Assembly: GCA_016840095.1 (NCBI GenBank)
Contig: JAEOSZ010000026.1
Span: 17,920-81,919 of the forward strand
Direction of reading: 5' to 3'
Source of the DNA: Candidatus Heimdallarchaeota archaeon
GTDB lineage: Archaea > Asgardarchaeota > Heimdallarchaeia > Heimdallarchaeales > Heimdallarchaeaceae
Length of the DNA stretch: 64,000 nt
Under the pieces are notes generated by a model. The model made no database searches. It was not told the DNA's origin and worked only from the letters and a program-made list of their open reading frames with translations. Shown here one piece after another: positions 40,854-49,726 of the stretch. Each line of letters starts with the position of its first letter. Position 1 is the stretch's first letter. A program made the translations under genes and the position numbers.

Positions 40854-42242
40854 ATGAGTAAAAAGTCTAAATTATTTGGGACTGCTGGAATAAGAGGTCG
40901 TTTTGGAACCAAAGTTACTGCTGGGCTTGTCATTCAAGTAAGTCAGGCAGTTGCGCAAATCTATTCTTCAGAGGGAATTCTTGTTGGTCATGATGCAAGG
41001 ACTTCATCTGAAGCTTTAAGCCAATTTGCTACTGCGTCTCTTTCATTAGCAGGAGCTAAGGTTCATAAAATTGGTTTGTGCACATTTCCTGTTATTGCCA
41101 ACTTAACATTAAGCACTAAACATACTGTAGCTATCTATATTACAGCATCTCACAACCCACCAACTGATAATGGAATTAAGGTACTTAGAAACGGGAGAGA
41201 ATTTACTCTTCAAGAACAAGATCAAATAGAAGAATCAATTTTCAAAAGTGGGAAAAGTTTAGATCGAATCAATCACGAAGAGTGGAATAAAATTATTCCA
41301 CAATTTGGAGTACTTGATGCAAACAATCAATATTTCAAGAGAATCACTCAAAAGATTAAAATGGATGGAAGCGGAAGAAGAGTAATTCTAGATTGTGCAA
41401 ACGGTCCAATGGCAGAGCTTGCACCACTAATATTAACACATTATGGCTTTTCACCAACAACGATTAATTCACATATAGACGGTTCTTTTCCAGGAAGGCT
41501 TGCAGAACCTAGTCCAGAAAATCTTACAACACTAATAGATCTTTGTAAGAAAGAAAGGGTTCTGGGAGTAGCTTTTGACGGTGATGGCGATAGGTTAGCT
41601 ATTATAGATGAATTAGGTCAATTTGTTGAACTATCAAGAATCAACGCTCTATTGGCAACTTATGCTATTGAAGAAGAAGGACCAGGAAAAGTAATTGTTA
41701 GTATTGATTCATCAACTACAATTGATAAAACTGTTGAAAAAATCGGGGGAGAAGTCATAAGAACAAATTTAGGTGAGCTTCACACAAAAGGTAAAGAACT
41801 TCTTGAAGCTAATGAGAAAGTTGTTTTTGCAGCTGAACCCTGGAAACCTATTTTTCCTAAATGGGGTTTTTGGATAGATGGTTTATATTCACTAATTAAA
41901 ATTTTGAAAGTGATTACAAGTGCTCAAACTACTGTTTCTGAAATAATTAAAGCTATTCCATTACATATTGCAAAGAGAACAGCATATATGGTAGATCAGG
42001 AAAGAGCTGAGGTTATTTTTGATGAATGTAAAGCTAAGCTCAAAGTTTCTCTTGAAAATGAAAGAAAAAGAGAACTAACCATTGATGGTTTGCGCTATGA
42101 TATGGATGACAGCACATGGGTCTTGATAAGAAAGTCAGGAACAGAACCTAAGATTAGAATTTATTATGAAGCTCCTACTGAAGAACGTTTTGAGTGGATT
42201 GAAAATATTGTTAAAGACTTAGAGAAAATAATCAAAGATTAG
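40854..42242 (+). CDS. glmM: Phosphohexomutase, likely phosphoglucosamine mutase
   Basis: A 462-residue alpha-D-phosphohexomutase. The catalytic phosphoserine is in T-A-S-H-N-P-P near 98-104, the metal loop D-G-D-G-D-R near 242-247, and the phosphate-binding R-K-S-G-T-E-P near 428-434. The sugar loop is E-P-W-K-P near 325 rather than the G-E-x-S-G-H of bacterial enzymes. With GlmS and a GlmU-like protein in this window, conversion of GlcN-6-P to GlcN-1-P is the likely job, but phosphomannomutase activity is possible. Confidence 0.9.
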   Translation: MSKKSKLFGTAGIRGRFGTKVTAGLVIQVSQAVAQIYSSEGILVGHDARTSSEALSQFATASLSLAGAKVHKIGLCTFPVIANLTLSTKHTVAIYITASHNPPTDNGIKVLRNGREFTLQEQDQIEESIFKSGKSLDRINHEEWNKIIPQFGVLDANNQYFKRITQKIKMDGSGRRVILDCANGPMAELAPLILTHYGFSPTTINSHIDGSFPGRLAEPSPENLTTLIDLCKKERVLGVAFDGDGDRLAIIDELGQFVELSRINALLATYAIEEEGPGKVIVSIDSSTTIDKTVEKIGGEVIRTNLGELHTKGKELLEANEKVVFAAEPWKPIFPKWGFWIDGLYSLIKILKVITSAQTTVSEIIKAIPLHIAKRTAYMVDQERAEVIFDECKAKLKVSLENERKRELTIDGLRYDMDDSTWVLIRKSGTEPKIRIYYEAPTEERFEWIENIVKDLEKIIKD

Positions 42243-42250
42243 TGAGATAT

Positions 42251-42628
42251 ATGGTATCAGAAATAATAAACGAGGAATTGAGACTAACTTATGAAAGGCT
42301 TAGAATGACTTTAGTAATTCTGTTCTTTTGGGTTATTCTAACTACTTTGGATATAACAGGAATAATAAACTTAGAAGGAAACGGAAATAACTTTCTGGTC
42401 TATGCTATTATGGCAGCTTCAGCTATCATTTTCCTAATACTTGCTTTAGGTATCCAAGCAGAACCACTTATCAAACAAGTGATAAAAAATAGAAAAGAAA
42501 TCGATAAGTTTTGGGAATCTGAAGAAAAACTAAAACCAAGTATAGAAAAGCGAACAAAAATTAGTGAAATAATTTTGATTTTTGCTATATTAATAATGAT
42601 GGTATCTTTACTGTTTATAACAGTGTAA
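42251..42628 (+). CDS. Small membrane protein, unknown
   Basis: A 125-residue protein with three hydrophobic helices (about 21-38, 48-68 and 103-123) and a charged linker rich in Lys and Glu between the second and third. No family is recognised. An ATG at 42251 is used; a GTG nine bases earlier overlaps the glmM stop. Close spacing suggests co-transcription with glmM. Confidence 0.65.
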   Translation: MVSEIINEELRLTYERLRMTLVILFFWVILTTLDITGIINLEGNGNNFLVYAIMAASAIIFLILALGIQAEPLIKQVIKNRKEIDKFWESEEKLKPSIEKRTKISEIILIFAILIMMVSLLFITV

Positions 42629-42727
42629 ACTCGGTAATCTTTACCTATCAAGGTGAGGCGATTCTAGCTAAACAAACCAACTTTTTTTCCTTTAAAGAGT
42701 CAATCAATTAATTAATAAACCACCTTC

Positions 42728-42840
42728 TTGGAAGTTCTAGTAAATCTTCCAGTCGAAAAAGAGGGGTTTTGAAAGAACCAGAGGTCACTGAAAGTATTTA
42801 GCACCTTATTAGAAGGATTTATTGTGACCTAGGTGAAGGA
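42728..42840. repeat. Two dyads in the 249-base gap before the HAD gene
   Basis: TTGGAAG (42728-42734) and CTTCCAG (42746-42752) can form a short hairpin. AGGTCAC (42782-42788) and GTGACCT (42834-42840) form a 7-bp inverted pair 45 bases apart. The rest of 42629-42877 shows no gene. These could be regulatory for the gene at 42878, but evidence is thin. Confidence 0.3.
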
Positions 42841-42877
42841 AATATCTTTATTTACTATTAGATTTTGATATACTTGA

Positions 42878-43639
42878 ATGGCTAAAAATAATCCCTCAGA
42901 TTTTGCTATTTTTTTTGATGATGGAGGAGTAATGAATGATAATAAATTACGAGGTATTCAATGGCAAAAGCTAGTGGGAGAATATTTCTCACCCAAGTAT
43001 AGTGGTGAACCACATAGGTGGGCTGAAGCAAACTTCGTATTTATTACTGATTTTATTGCTGAGGAAAGTATCTCTATTGAAAAAGGAGAGATAACTGACT
43101 ACAATGATTATTATTCCAAATTTCAAAGCAGATGGGTAACTAACATGTTTGATTATGTAGGTGTAAAAATACCTCCTAAAGAGATCCACTCAAAAATTTA
43201 TTTCGAAGCTATTAATTTTATTACTCCAAATGTAAAAGCTTCTTTTCCAGGAGTTGTTGAAGTTATTAAGCATCTGCACAAACTTGGATTTAGACTATTT
43301 ACAGCTTCAGCTGAACATTCAACTGAGCTAAAAGGATACCTAAGGGGGATGAGAGTAATAGACAATTTTGAAAACTACTATGGACCAGATTTGATAAATA
43401 CTCACAAAAGTATGGATAATTTCTATAAGAACATGTTCGCTGACATCAACCTAGATCCCAACAAAGCAATAATTATAGAAGATAATCCTAGATATTTGGA
43501 AACTGCTGAACAAAGTGGTGCTAATGTGATTCAAGCATGTTTGGCAAGGGAGTATGAACCAAAATACCAATATTTCTTTGAATTTATGCAAGAATTACCA
43601 GAATTAATAATAAAAATAATCAAAAAAATAAAAAAATAA
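42878..43639 (+). CDS. HAD-superfamily hydrolase
   Basis: A 253-residue haloacid-dehalogenase-type phosphatase. The first motif is F-F-D-D-G-G-V-M-N-D near 12-21. The second residue after the nucleophile is Gly rather than the more usual Asp. The lysine region is near K155 and the metal-binding acid motif is I-I-E-D-N-P near 195-200. It resembles phosphatases with an alpha-helical cap. The substrate is unknown. It stands alone with a long upstream gap. Confidence 0.8.
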   Translation: MAKNNPSDFAIFFDDGGVMNDNKLRGIQWQKLVGEYFSPKYSGEPHRWAEANFVFITDFIAEESISIEKGEITDYNDYYSKFQSRWVTNMFDYVGVKIPPKEIHSKIYFEAINFITPNVKASFPGVVEVIKHLHKLGFRLFTASAEHSTELKGYLRGMRVIDNFENYYGPDLINTHKSMDNFYKNMFADINLDPNKAIIIEDNPRYLETAEQSGANVIQACLAREYEPKYQYFFEFMQELPELIIKIIKKIKK

Positions 43640-43649
43640 AGAAAAGGAA

Positions 43650-45110
43650 TTATTCTTTATCATAAATTCCTGTGTAAGGTGCTCTTTCTCCTTTCATATA
43701 TCTCTCATGAGGATCCTTGATAAACAGGGTAATAATTATACCTAATGAGAAAAGTACCAGCAGACTAGCAAGAGCGACTCTCATTGGATTAGGTGGAACT
43801 AGTCCTTCAGCTAGAAAGATCACCAAGCCAAATAGGAGGGGAGATACTATTGCACTTACTCTCCCAGCTATTTTTTGAAAACCACCATACTGTGCGAGTC
43901 GTGAAGGTGGAGCCAAAACCATAATAAATTGCCTTCCTACGATCCATATTCCTCCAAAACCTAAACCAATGAATATTGCACCAAACCATATTATCCAGGC
44001 AGGAATTGTGATTGAACCAACTGTCCATCCTCCTAGAACAAATATAACTATTGCAATAAACCAAGATATACCAATCATAAGGAACAGTTTCTTAGGACCG
44101 TATTTGTTTATGAATTTTCCAATTATGATTCCAGATATTATTGAGAATACTATACCTCCTAGAATAACATATTCTACTATTCCTTCAAACATTGAACCGC
44201 CTACTGTTGAAATCACAGGTACCATATAGAGAATCGTCGTATTTGCTGCATCAGTTATGAAAAACCAAGCTAAAAAGAATAACCAGGAATTTCTATCTAG
44301 AACAATTGCTTTCAAGGATGTCTTAAAATCACCCAATGAAGCTTTCCAATAATCTCCTGCAGTCATCTTTTCTGCAGGTGGATTTTCTACTTCTTTGTGG
44401 AACAGATATGGAATGCTCATTAATATTATGATTATTGCAGATATTAAGAATAGCCATCTCAGACCACCAAAATTAATATCCCCTGGATTAATAACTACTT
44501 CACCTACTTGCCAAATTCCTGTGTCTACATGAGTTGCCTTTCCGAATAGAGAATCAAGACCTACAACAATACTTAGAACTACTGCTATTATTGATCCAAG
44601 AGGTGCAAGAGCACCACCAAGGGCTTGAATAAATCCTCTATCTTCTGTTTCTGTGATGAAAGGAATTTGAGCGTCGTAAAACATTCTTCCTGCTTGATAG
44701 CAGAAATTTGCAACAACGAATAGTATGCATGCCCACCAGAAGTTTTGCCAAATTGTAATCATTGCTGTTGTAGTTACCATTATTCCAGCAACTATCAGTA
44801 CAGCTGGTTTTCTTTTCCCAGCTCTATCCGAAATAGCACCAAGAATTGGTCCGAAAATAGCAATTAAGAGATTTGAACCAGCCATGAAAACTGACATTAC
44901 AATAAAAACTGTTGAGAATTTCCATCCCATTTGAACACCTAAAAGTAACACAAATGGAGTAAATGCTAAGCTTATAACAGATTGTGAGAAGAAGGTATCT
45001 GCTGCATCATAGCTGTACCACAGCCATGCATTTCTTCGATTTGATACTTTTGATTCTAATGAAATTTCTCTAGCATCATCTTTATCTAAAATTTCTTCTA
45101 ATTTTGACAT
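43650..45110 (-). CDS. MFS transporter, UMF1/Atg22-like
   Basis: A 486-residue transporter with about 12 membrane helices. The N-terminal W-L-W-Y-S-Y-D-A-A-D-T-F-F near 28-40 is characteristic of the UMF1/Atg22 branch of the major facilitator superfamily, whose yeast member effluxes amino acids from the vacuole. G-x-x-S-D-R-A-G-K-R-K near 95-105 is the MFS loop 2-3 motif. The ATG at 45110 is used, with GGTGA just upstream. The substrate is unknown. Confidence 0.87.
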   Translation of the reverse strand: MSKLEEILDKDDAREISLESKVSNRRNAWLWYSYDAADTFFSQSVISLAFTPFVLLLGVQMGWKFSTVFIVMSVFMAGSNLLIAIFGPILGAISDRAGKRKPAVLIVAGIMVTTTAMITIWQNFWWACILFVVANFCYQAGRMFYDAQIPFITETEDRGFIQALGGALAPLGSIIAVVLSIVVGLDSLFGKATHVDTGIWQVGEVVINPGDINFGGLRWLFLISAIIIILMSIPYLFHKEVENPPAEKMTAGDYWKASLGDFKTSLKAIVLDRNSWLFFLAWFFITDAANTTILYMVPVISTVGGSMFEGIVEYVILGGIVFSIISGIIIGKFINKYGPKKLFLMIGISWFIAIVIFVLGGWTVGSITIPAWIIWFGAIFIGLGFGGIWIVGRQFIMVLAPPSRLAQYGGFQKIAGRVSAIVSPLLFGLVIFLAEGLVPPNPMRVALASLLVLFSLGIIITLFIKDPHERYMKGERAPYTGIYDKE

Positions 45111-45218
45111 ATTTTTCACCTTAAATCGTTTCTTAAAGAGAATTTTGCTTAAAACTGTACTGGTTTATTTTAAAGATTCACCTAAAAATCGAAAAAAGAA
45201 AAGGTTTTTCACTATTTT

Positions 45219-46202
45219 CTAACGAGGAATATTTACTTCAAATTCTCTTAGAGATGGAGGAACACTATCGATTTTTGTGATTTTGCTGAATTCTAATCCA
45301 ATTAAACCCATTAACCTTTCTCTTCTAGATTCATCTGTTTTCATGAAAATAAACCTTCCATTAGGCAATTCTGAAGCTATTTTTGGATATGTAATTTGAT
45401 TATGAACTTTATCTTTAGTGCCATTTGTTACAAATATTTCCTTTGTTATTCCAGAAACATTACCAAAGAGTTCAAAATCAATCACTGAATCTGCAACCCT
45501 CTTCCATTTCCAAAGTTCAGCATCAACCACAACATCTTCTGCTCTTCTTCTTTGGACTTCTTCATTCATACCTCTTAGTTGTAGTCTTTTAAGTATAGGT
45601 TTAATCATTTTAACTACAAATACAGGTAGTATAGGGGACACGTACCTTAGAAACCACTTTGGAAACCATAGTGTGTGCATAGGATCATGTGCAATTATTG
45701 TTGGAGCATCAATTACCTCTTCAACCAAACCTTGTAATATTATTGCACTTCCCCAGCAAGTTCCTTGAAGAACAAAGTCTTTTTTATCCAATTCAAAATA
45801 ATTAATAACATCCTGGATATCCTTGGCTTTTTGATACATCCCCATTTTTGCTCTTTTTCTATCCAGTTTACTACTACTCTTCTCACGGGTTTCTACATAA
45901 TAACACTCGACTTTATCATGGATAACTTCGTAGAAATCCACAAAACCAATTCCACTTGTTCCCCACCCTGGAATAAAAACTAAAGGTCGCTTTGAAACAG
46001 GATTTTGGGGTTTGATGTGATATACTTTAATTTCTCCATCATCAACCGGAACGTAAAAGCTCTCTGTTGTATCAATCTCCCAAAAATTAGGAACTTCTCT
46101 CTCAGTATCTGTAAGTATGTCATGAACTTTTTTTTCTAACTCAGGAGTTATATCTAGTAGAGATTTATCCTCTTGTTGAGCTTTGTTATTGGCTTTTCCC
46201 AT
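45219..46202 (-). CDS. Alpha/beta hydrolase with Cys nucleophile (PhaC-like)
   Basis: A 327-residue alpha/beta-hydrolase. The nucleophile elbow reads G-T-C-W-G (147-151), with Cys149 in place of Ser, the G-x-C-x-G lipase-like box of polyhydroxyalkanoate synthases. The oxyanion region is F-I-P-G-W-G near 76-81. An acid in D-P near residue 173 and a residue near the C-terminus could complete the triad, but I see no convincing late histidine. The protein is shorter than most PhaC subunits and no PHA genes are near, so thioesterase or acyltransferase activity is equally possible. Confidence 0.78.
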   Translation of the reverse strand: MGKANNKAQQEDKSLLDITPELEKKVHDILTDTEREVPNFWEIDTTESFYVPVDDGEIKVYHIKPQNPVSKRPLVFIPGWGTSGIGFVDFYEVIHDKVECYYVETREKSSSKLDRKRAKMGMYQKAKDIQDVINYFELDKKDFVLQGTCWGSAIILQGLVEEVIDAPTIIAHDPMHTLWFPKWFLRYVSPILPVFVVKMIKPILKRLQLRGMNEEVQRRRAEDVVVDAELWKWKRVADSVIDFELFGNVSGITKEIFVTNGTKDKVHNQITYPKIASELPNGRFIFMKTDESRRERLMGLIGLEFSKITKIDSVPPSLREFEVNIPR

Positions 46203-46324
46203 TAATCTTCTCAAAAATTTTCTATTCTTAAAGTTACTTCTACCTAAGTTTTTTATGCAAGGTAAAAGAGATATCCACCTTATTAGAAGAGTTAAGATTT
46301 ACAAAAACAACCTTGTTGTTTAGG

Positions 46325-46810
46325 TCACTTTCCAGTCAAGGGACCTTTCTGCAAGGTTTTCCTATTCCTTATAATTCTAGTTACGAATAACGAAAGAAAT
46401 CCAAAGCAAATGGAAATTGAAGTCAAAATTACAATATAATAAAAATCTGCTCTAGCGTTATTTAAAAAGGAAGTATAATTTAAGATAATGAAATAAATGA
46501 TCATGCCAATTATCCCAATTCCTGTAGCTGAAGATAGAAATGCCAAAGTATTCAAACTTCTTCTTTGACTATGTTGAGCATTATAATAAAATAACATAGT
46601 GCAAATTATTGGAATAGGGATTTCTAGGAACCATAAGAAATTAGGATTCTGTTCAAAGAGGTTTTCAACAAAACTAAAAGCTGATTCCATGCTTGAAAGA
46701 AGAAGAAATAACAAAGCTACTGAAGAAATAAGTGCTAAAAGTGCAGAAATCCAAGGAGGAGTTTTAATTTTAGATTTCGGTTTTAGAGTTTGTATTTCTT
46801 CTGCATTCAT
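46325..46810 (-). CDS. Four-helix membrane protein, unknown
   Basis: A 161-residue protein with four hydrophobic stretches (about 18-42, 54-72, 87-112 and 125-147) and short basic ends. No family recognised and no catalytic motif visible. It lies between the Cys-hydrolase and cyclophilin genes, divergent from the latter. Confidence 0.65.
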   Translation of the reverse strand: MNAEEIQTLKPKSKIKTPPWISALLALISSVALLFLLLSSMESAFSFVENLFEQNPNFLWFLEIPIPIICTMLFYYNAQHSQRRSLNTLAFLSSATGIGIIGMIIYFIILNYTSFLNNARADFYYIVILTSISICFGFLSLFVTRIIRNRKTLQKGPLTGK

Positions 46811-46886
46811 GTTCTCTCACTGATTTCATTTAGGATAGTGATTGATTGGTTAAAATACTTATGCTGATTGTTGACTCATCACTATG

Positions 46887-46895
46887 TATATAAAA
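46887..46895 (+). promoter_or_regulatory. TATA box for cyclophilin gene
   Basis: TATATAAAA ends 31 bases before the ATG at 46927, giving a short leader that can hold the TTGGAG Shine-Dalgarno-like sequence. Confidence 0.6.
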
Positions 46896-46926
46896 CACAA
46901 ATTACGAATAAGTTTTGGAGATTTAT

Positions 46927-47400
46927 ATGACTAAAGCAAAAGTTGAAACCAATAAAGGTACTTTTACAATAGAATTTTATGATGAACATACTCCTAACAC
47001 TGTCAAGAACTTCGTTTCATTAGCACAAGATGGTTATTATGATGGAGTTGTATTCCACAGAGTTATACCAGAATTTGTTGTTCAAGGCGGAGATCCCACA
47101 GGAACAGGAAGAGGTGGACCAGGATACCAGATTGCAGATGAAGTTAACAATCCTGTCCAACAACATGAACTAGGAGCATTAAGTATGGCTAATGCTGGAC
47201 CAAATACCAATGGTTCACAATTCTTTGTTGTTCTCAATCCAGCAAATTGTAAACATCTAAATAAGAAACACACTGTTTTTGGAAAAGTAGTTGATGGTAT
47301 GAAAGTTATCAATATGATAAATCAGGGAGACAAAATGATCAAGGTCACAATTGAAGAAGAATCTGATCTAATTAAAAACCATCAATTGAAAAAACACTAG
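46927..47400 (+). CDS. Cyclophilin-type peptidyl-prolyl isomerase
   Basis: A 157-residue cytoplasmic cyclophilin catalysing cis-trans isomerisation at proline. The catalytic arginine is in F-H-R-V-I-P near 43-48, followed by Q-G-G-D-P-T-G-T-G. S-M-A-N-A-G-P-N-T-N-G-S-Q-F-F lies near 87-101. No signal peptide. An in-frame TTG 12 bases earlier is rejected in favour of the ATG preceded by GGAG. Confidence 0.95.
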   Translation: MTKAKVETNKGTFTIEFYDEHTPNTVKNFVSLAQDGYYDGVVFHRVIPEFVVQGGDPTGTGRGGPGYQIADEVNNPVQQHELGALSMANAGPNTNGSQFFVVLNPANCKHLNKKHTVFGKVVDGMKVINMINQGDKMIKVTIEEESDLIKNHQLKKH

Positions 47401-47464
47401 AGCATTCAAGAAAGACTAAATTTTTCATTTCTTTTTATTGAGTTTTTTGAATAAAAGTAGAGGA

Positions 47465-47589
47465 TGGTGGCTCGGGGGGGACTCGATCCCCCGACCTCAA
47501 GATTTCTCATCTGAGGTTCACGTTTGCAGTTCTAACCCTTATTTCTGAAGACTATGAGTCTTGCGCTCTGCCAACTGAGCTACCGAGCC
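47465..47589 (-). tRNA. tRNA-Met (CAT) with 49-base intron
   Basis: Read leftward the exons give acceptor GGCTCGG/CCGAGCC, D arm GCTC...GAGC, anticodon stem CAAGA/TCTTG with loop C-T-CAT-A-A, T arm GGGGG/CCCCC and encoded CCA. An intron at 47504-47552 sits between positions 37 and 38, the canonical archaeal site. The spliced length is exactly 73 nt plus CCA. A tRNA-Ile with modified CAT anticodon cannot be excluded. Confidence 0.9.
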
Positions 47590-47679
47590 ATTTCTAAAAT
47601 TGAACATGACATCTTGTTTTTAATTCTTTTGTTCTTAATCATTGAAATATTTATTATACTACCTTATCAAAGTTAATCC

Positions 47680-47934
47680 ATGCCTAAAGAAGGATATACC
47701 ACAGGTTCAGAAAATAAAATTGTCAAGGAAAAGGGAGTTAGTGACTATTATGTTATTGTAACTCGGGTAGAAAGAAGAGATTATCATTATAGAGTTGTAG
47801 CCACTAATGAGGAACAGGCAATTGAGTTTGCTGTTGATGAATATAATCCTATTACTGAAAAAGATATTATTTCACTTGAAGATCAATTTGTTGAGACACT
47901 TGACTGGGAAGCTAGAGTTGAAGAAAATCTCTAA
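47680..47934 (+). CDS. Small conserved-looking protein, unknown
   Basis: An 84-residue acidic protein. A central Y-Y-V-I-V-T-R-V-E-R-R-D-Y strand (23-35) is followed by a helix A-T-N-E-E-Q-A-I-E-F-A near 41-51, a compact alpha/beta pattern. No family recognised. It has a clean ATG and its own upstream space after the tRNA. Confidence 0.6.
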   Translation: MPKEGYTTGSENKIVKEKGVSDYYVIVTRVERRDYHYRVVATNEEQAIEFAVDEYNPITEKDIISLEDQFVETLDWEARVEENL

Positions 47935-47950
47935 AATCAAATTTTCTTAA

Positions 47951-48133
47951 TCATAACCACTTATTCAGAACTTCTTGTGCTCCTTGTAATAAATCCCCGA
48001 GCACTTTTTTGTCTTCGTCTTCTTCTAGTTTTACTTTTCTGTTCTCAAGCCATCTAAAGAGCGTGGAACTTAGCTGTTCTTCTAGTTCAGATATAATTCC
48101 AAACTTGATTCCATAGTCTGATTCTTCTGTCAT
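47951..48133 (-). CDS. Small acidic helical protein, possible
   Basis: A 60-residue frame beginning M-T-E-E-S-D-Y. It is strongly charged, with helical heptad-like spacing (L-E-E-Q-L, L-F-R-W-L, L-L-Q-G). No family recognised. It lies 157 bases downstream of the uL16 gene in the same direction. The short length makes coding uncertain. Confidence 0.45.
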   Translation of the reverse strand: MTEESDYGIKFGIISELEEQLSSTLFRWLENRKVKLEEDEDKKVLGDLLQGAQEVLNKWL

Positions 48134-48290
48134 TATTATCAACAATTATCTTTTACAATATATTCTCTTGTAATTCCCCAATAGTATTGAGAAATAACCT
48201 ATTTATTGCTTATTTAATAATTGAGAAATTAATTAATAAAGGCAAGTTTTGGATTTTATAAAGTAAAATAATAAAAACAATAAGAGAAGA

Positions 48291-48968
48291 TTAATCTTCT
48301 TCTTCAGTAGTTTCTCCATCAGCTAGTTCTTCTTCAGCTAGTTCTCTTTCAGCTACTCTTTCAGCTAGTTCTTCTTCAGATAACTCGTCATCTGCAAGTT
48401 TTTTAACCTTTGCAATTCCTTTAGAGAATCCTATAGTTCTTCGCAGTTCTTGTACTAGTTCTTCTCCTTTGCCAATCTTATATGTACAAGGAGTTGGAAA
48501 TCTGTCAGATGCTCTTTTCAAAGCATCTATTGCTATTGGATAATGTTGAGGATTTAGTCTTACTGTAACTAATTCTTGTCCTTCTTTTACTCTTGCAGCT
48601 CTATCTGTAGGTTTTCCAAAAGATCTTCGCATTCCATCTTGAATTCTATCAGCACCTGCTACAGCCATCATTTTGTTTTCTCTTAAAATATGATGGGGGT
48701 GTATTCTTATTGTCATGTGATAGTTTTCTATTCCAACCTTTCTTTGTAGATGTCTATTGACTGCAATTCTTGCAGCTTCTAAAGCGGTGTGTCTGATTTG
48801 ACATCTTTCCTTTGAAACAAGGTGAACATGTACTGGGAAATCTCCTTTTCTGTTTCCAGCATCATAAGCCCTAATTCTAGAATCAGGTACACCTCTTACA
48901 TATTTACCTACTCTAGTATTTGCTGGTCCTCTAACATATCTGTAACATCTTGCTGGTCTTTTACCCAT
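48291..48968 (-). CDS. rpl10e: Large-subunit ribosomal protein uL16 (L10e)
   Basis: A 225-residue L10e-type uL16. It starts M-G-K-R-P-A-R-C-Y-R as in archaea and eukaryotes and contains R-I-H-P-H-H-I-L-R near 92-100 and the R-R-S-F-G-K-P block. The final ~35 residues are an acidic tail built from repeats of E-E-L-A/A-E-R, not usual for the family. Four bases short of touching the start is the ATG of a longer reading (48977); M-G-K-R is preferred. It follows uS7 by 15 bases. Confidence 0.95.
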   Translation of the reverse strand: MGKRPARCYRYVRGPANTRVGKYVRGVPDSRIRAYDAGNRKGDFPVHVHLVSKERCQIRHTALEAARIAVNRHLQRKVGIENYHMTIRIHPHHILRENKMMAVAGADRIQDGMRRSFGKPTDRAARVKEGQELVTVRLNPQHYPIAIDALKRASDRFPTPCTYKIGKGEELVQELRRTIGFSKGIAKVKKLADDELSEEELAERVAERELAEEELADGETTEEED

Positions 48969-48983
48969 CTTTATCAACTTACC

Positions 48984-49553
48984 TTATCTTGCTGACAGAG
49001 CGATTCTCTCTATCTCTTGTTTCTTTTTAACAGCTGCGCTTCCTTGATCACCTGTTGATGCAACAATCAATTCTTCAGCGACAACTTCATCAACACTTTT
49101 GATGTTATTGAAACTTTTTTGTTTTATTGCGTTAGCTAAGAATCTTAATGCTAGATCAACTCTTCTACTTGGTGCAACATCAACGGATATGTGTTGAGCT
49201 ACTCCACCATAGGTTAAACGAGTTGTTTCTTCTCTTGGTGCTACTTTGCAAATTGCATCTACAAGAACTTGAACAGGATTCTTTCCAGTTCTCTCATTAA
49301 TAATTTCAAATGCAACTCTGACTATATTTATTGCTTTTTGTTTCTTTCCAGCGTTTTTTCCCTTTTTCATCAGTTTATTAACGAATCTTTCAACAATATT
49401 CATTTCTGCTTTTTTGAAACGTTGATCCTGGTATCTTCCACCAGAATGTGGGAAGTATACTGGTTTAAGAGAAATGTATCTTTGTAAACCTAAGTCGGAT
49501 ACTTGTACTTCGCTTAAATCCCATTTACCGAAGAGTTTGATTTCGTCACTCAT
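48984..49553 (-). CDS. rps7: Small-subunit ribosomal protein uS7
   Basis: A 189-residue uS7 of the archaeal/eukaryotic (S5e) type, which binds the 3' major domain of SSU rRNA. Conserved parts are N-P-V-Q-V-L-V-D-A near 96-104, the T-R-L-T-Y-G-G-V-A segment near 115-123, and the C-terminal basic I-A-L-S-A-R. In many archaea it follows rps12; here it leads uL16, far from rps12 at the left end. Confidence 0.96.
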   Translation of the reverse strand: MSDEIKLFGKWDLSEVQVSDLGLQRYISLKPVYFPHSGGRYQDQRFKKAEMNIVERFVNKLMKKGKNAGKKQKAINIVRVAFEIINERTGKNPVQVLVDAICKVAPREETTRLTYGGVAQHISVDVAPSRRVDLALRFLANAIKQKSFNNIKSVDEVVAEELIVASTGDQGSAAVKKKQEIERIALSAR

Positions 49554-49726
49554 TTTGATTCCTCTTCAACTAATTTAGCAAAACCAGCTACGTTTAAAAA
49601 TCTAATGTTGAACGACAGAATGATTCACACATCTATAGTCATTAAATGTTATTTTATCAAAAATCATACAAAAAACTGAAAAACTTGGTAGGTAAACCTC
49701 TAGGAAAAGAAGAGAACTTGATTTGT

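Noticed and set aside
42802..46289. A 14-base word (CACCTTATTAGAAG) occurring at 42802 and 46276, both in intergenic DNA
   Set aside because: Rough estimate shows tens of chance 14-base matches are expected in 64 kb of AT-rich sequence. No further flanking identity is seen.
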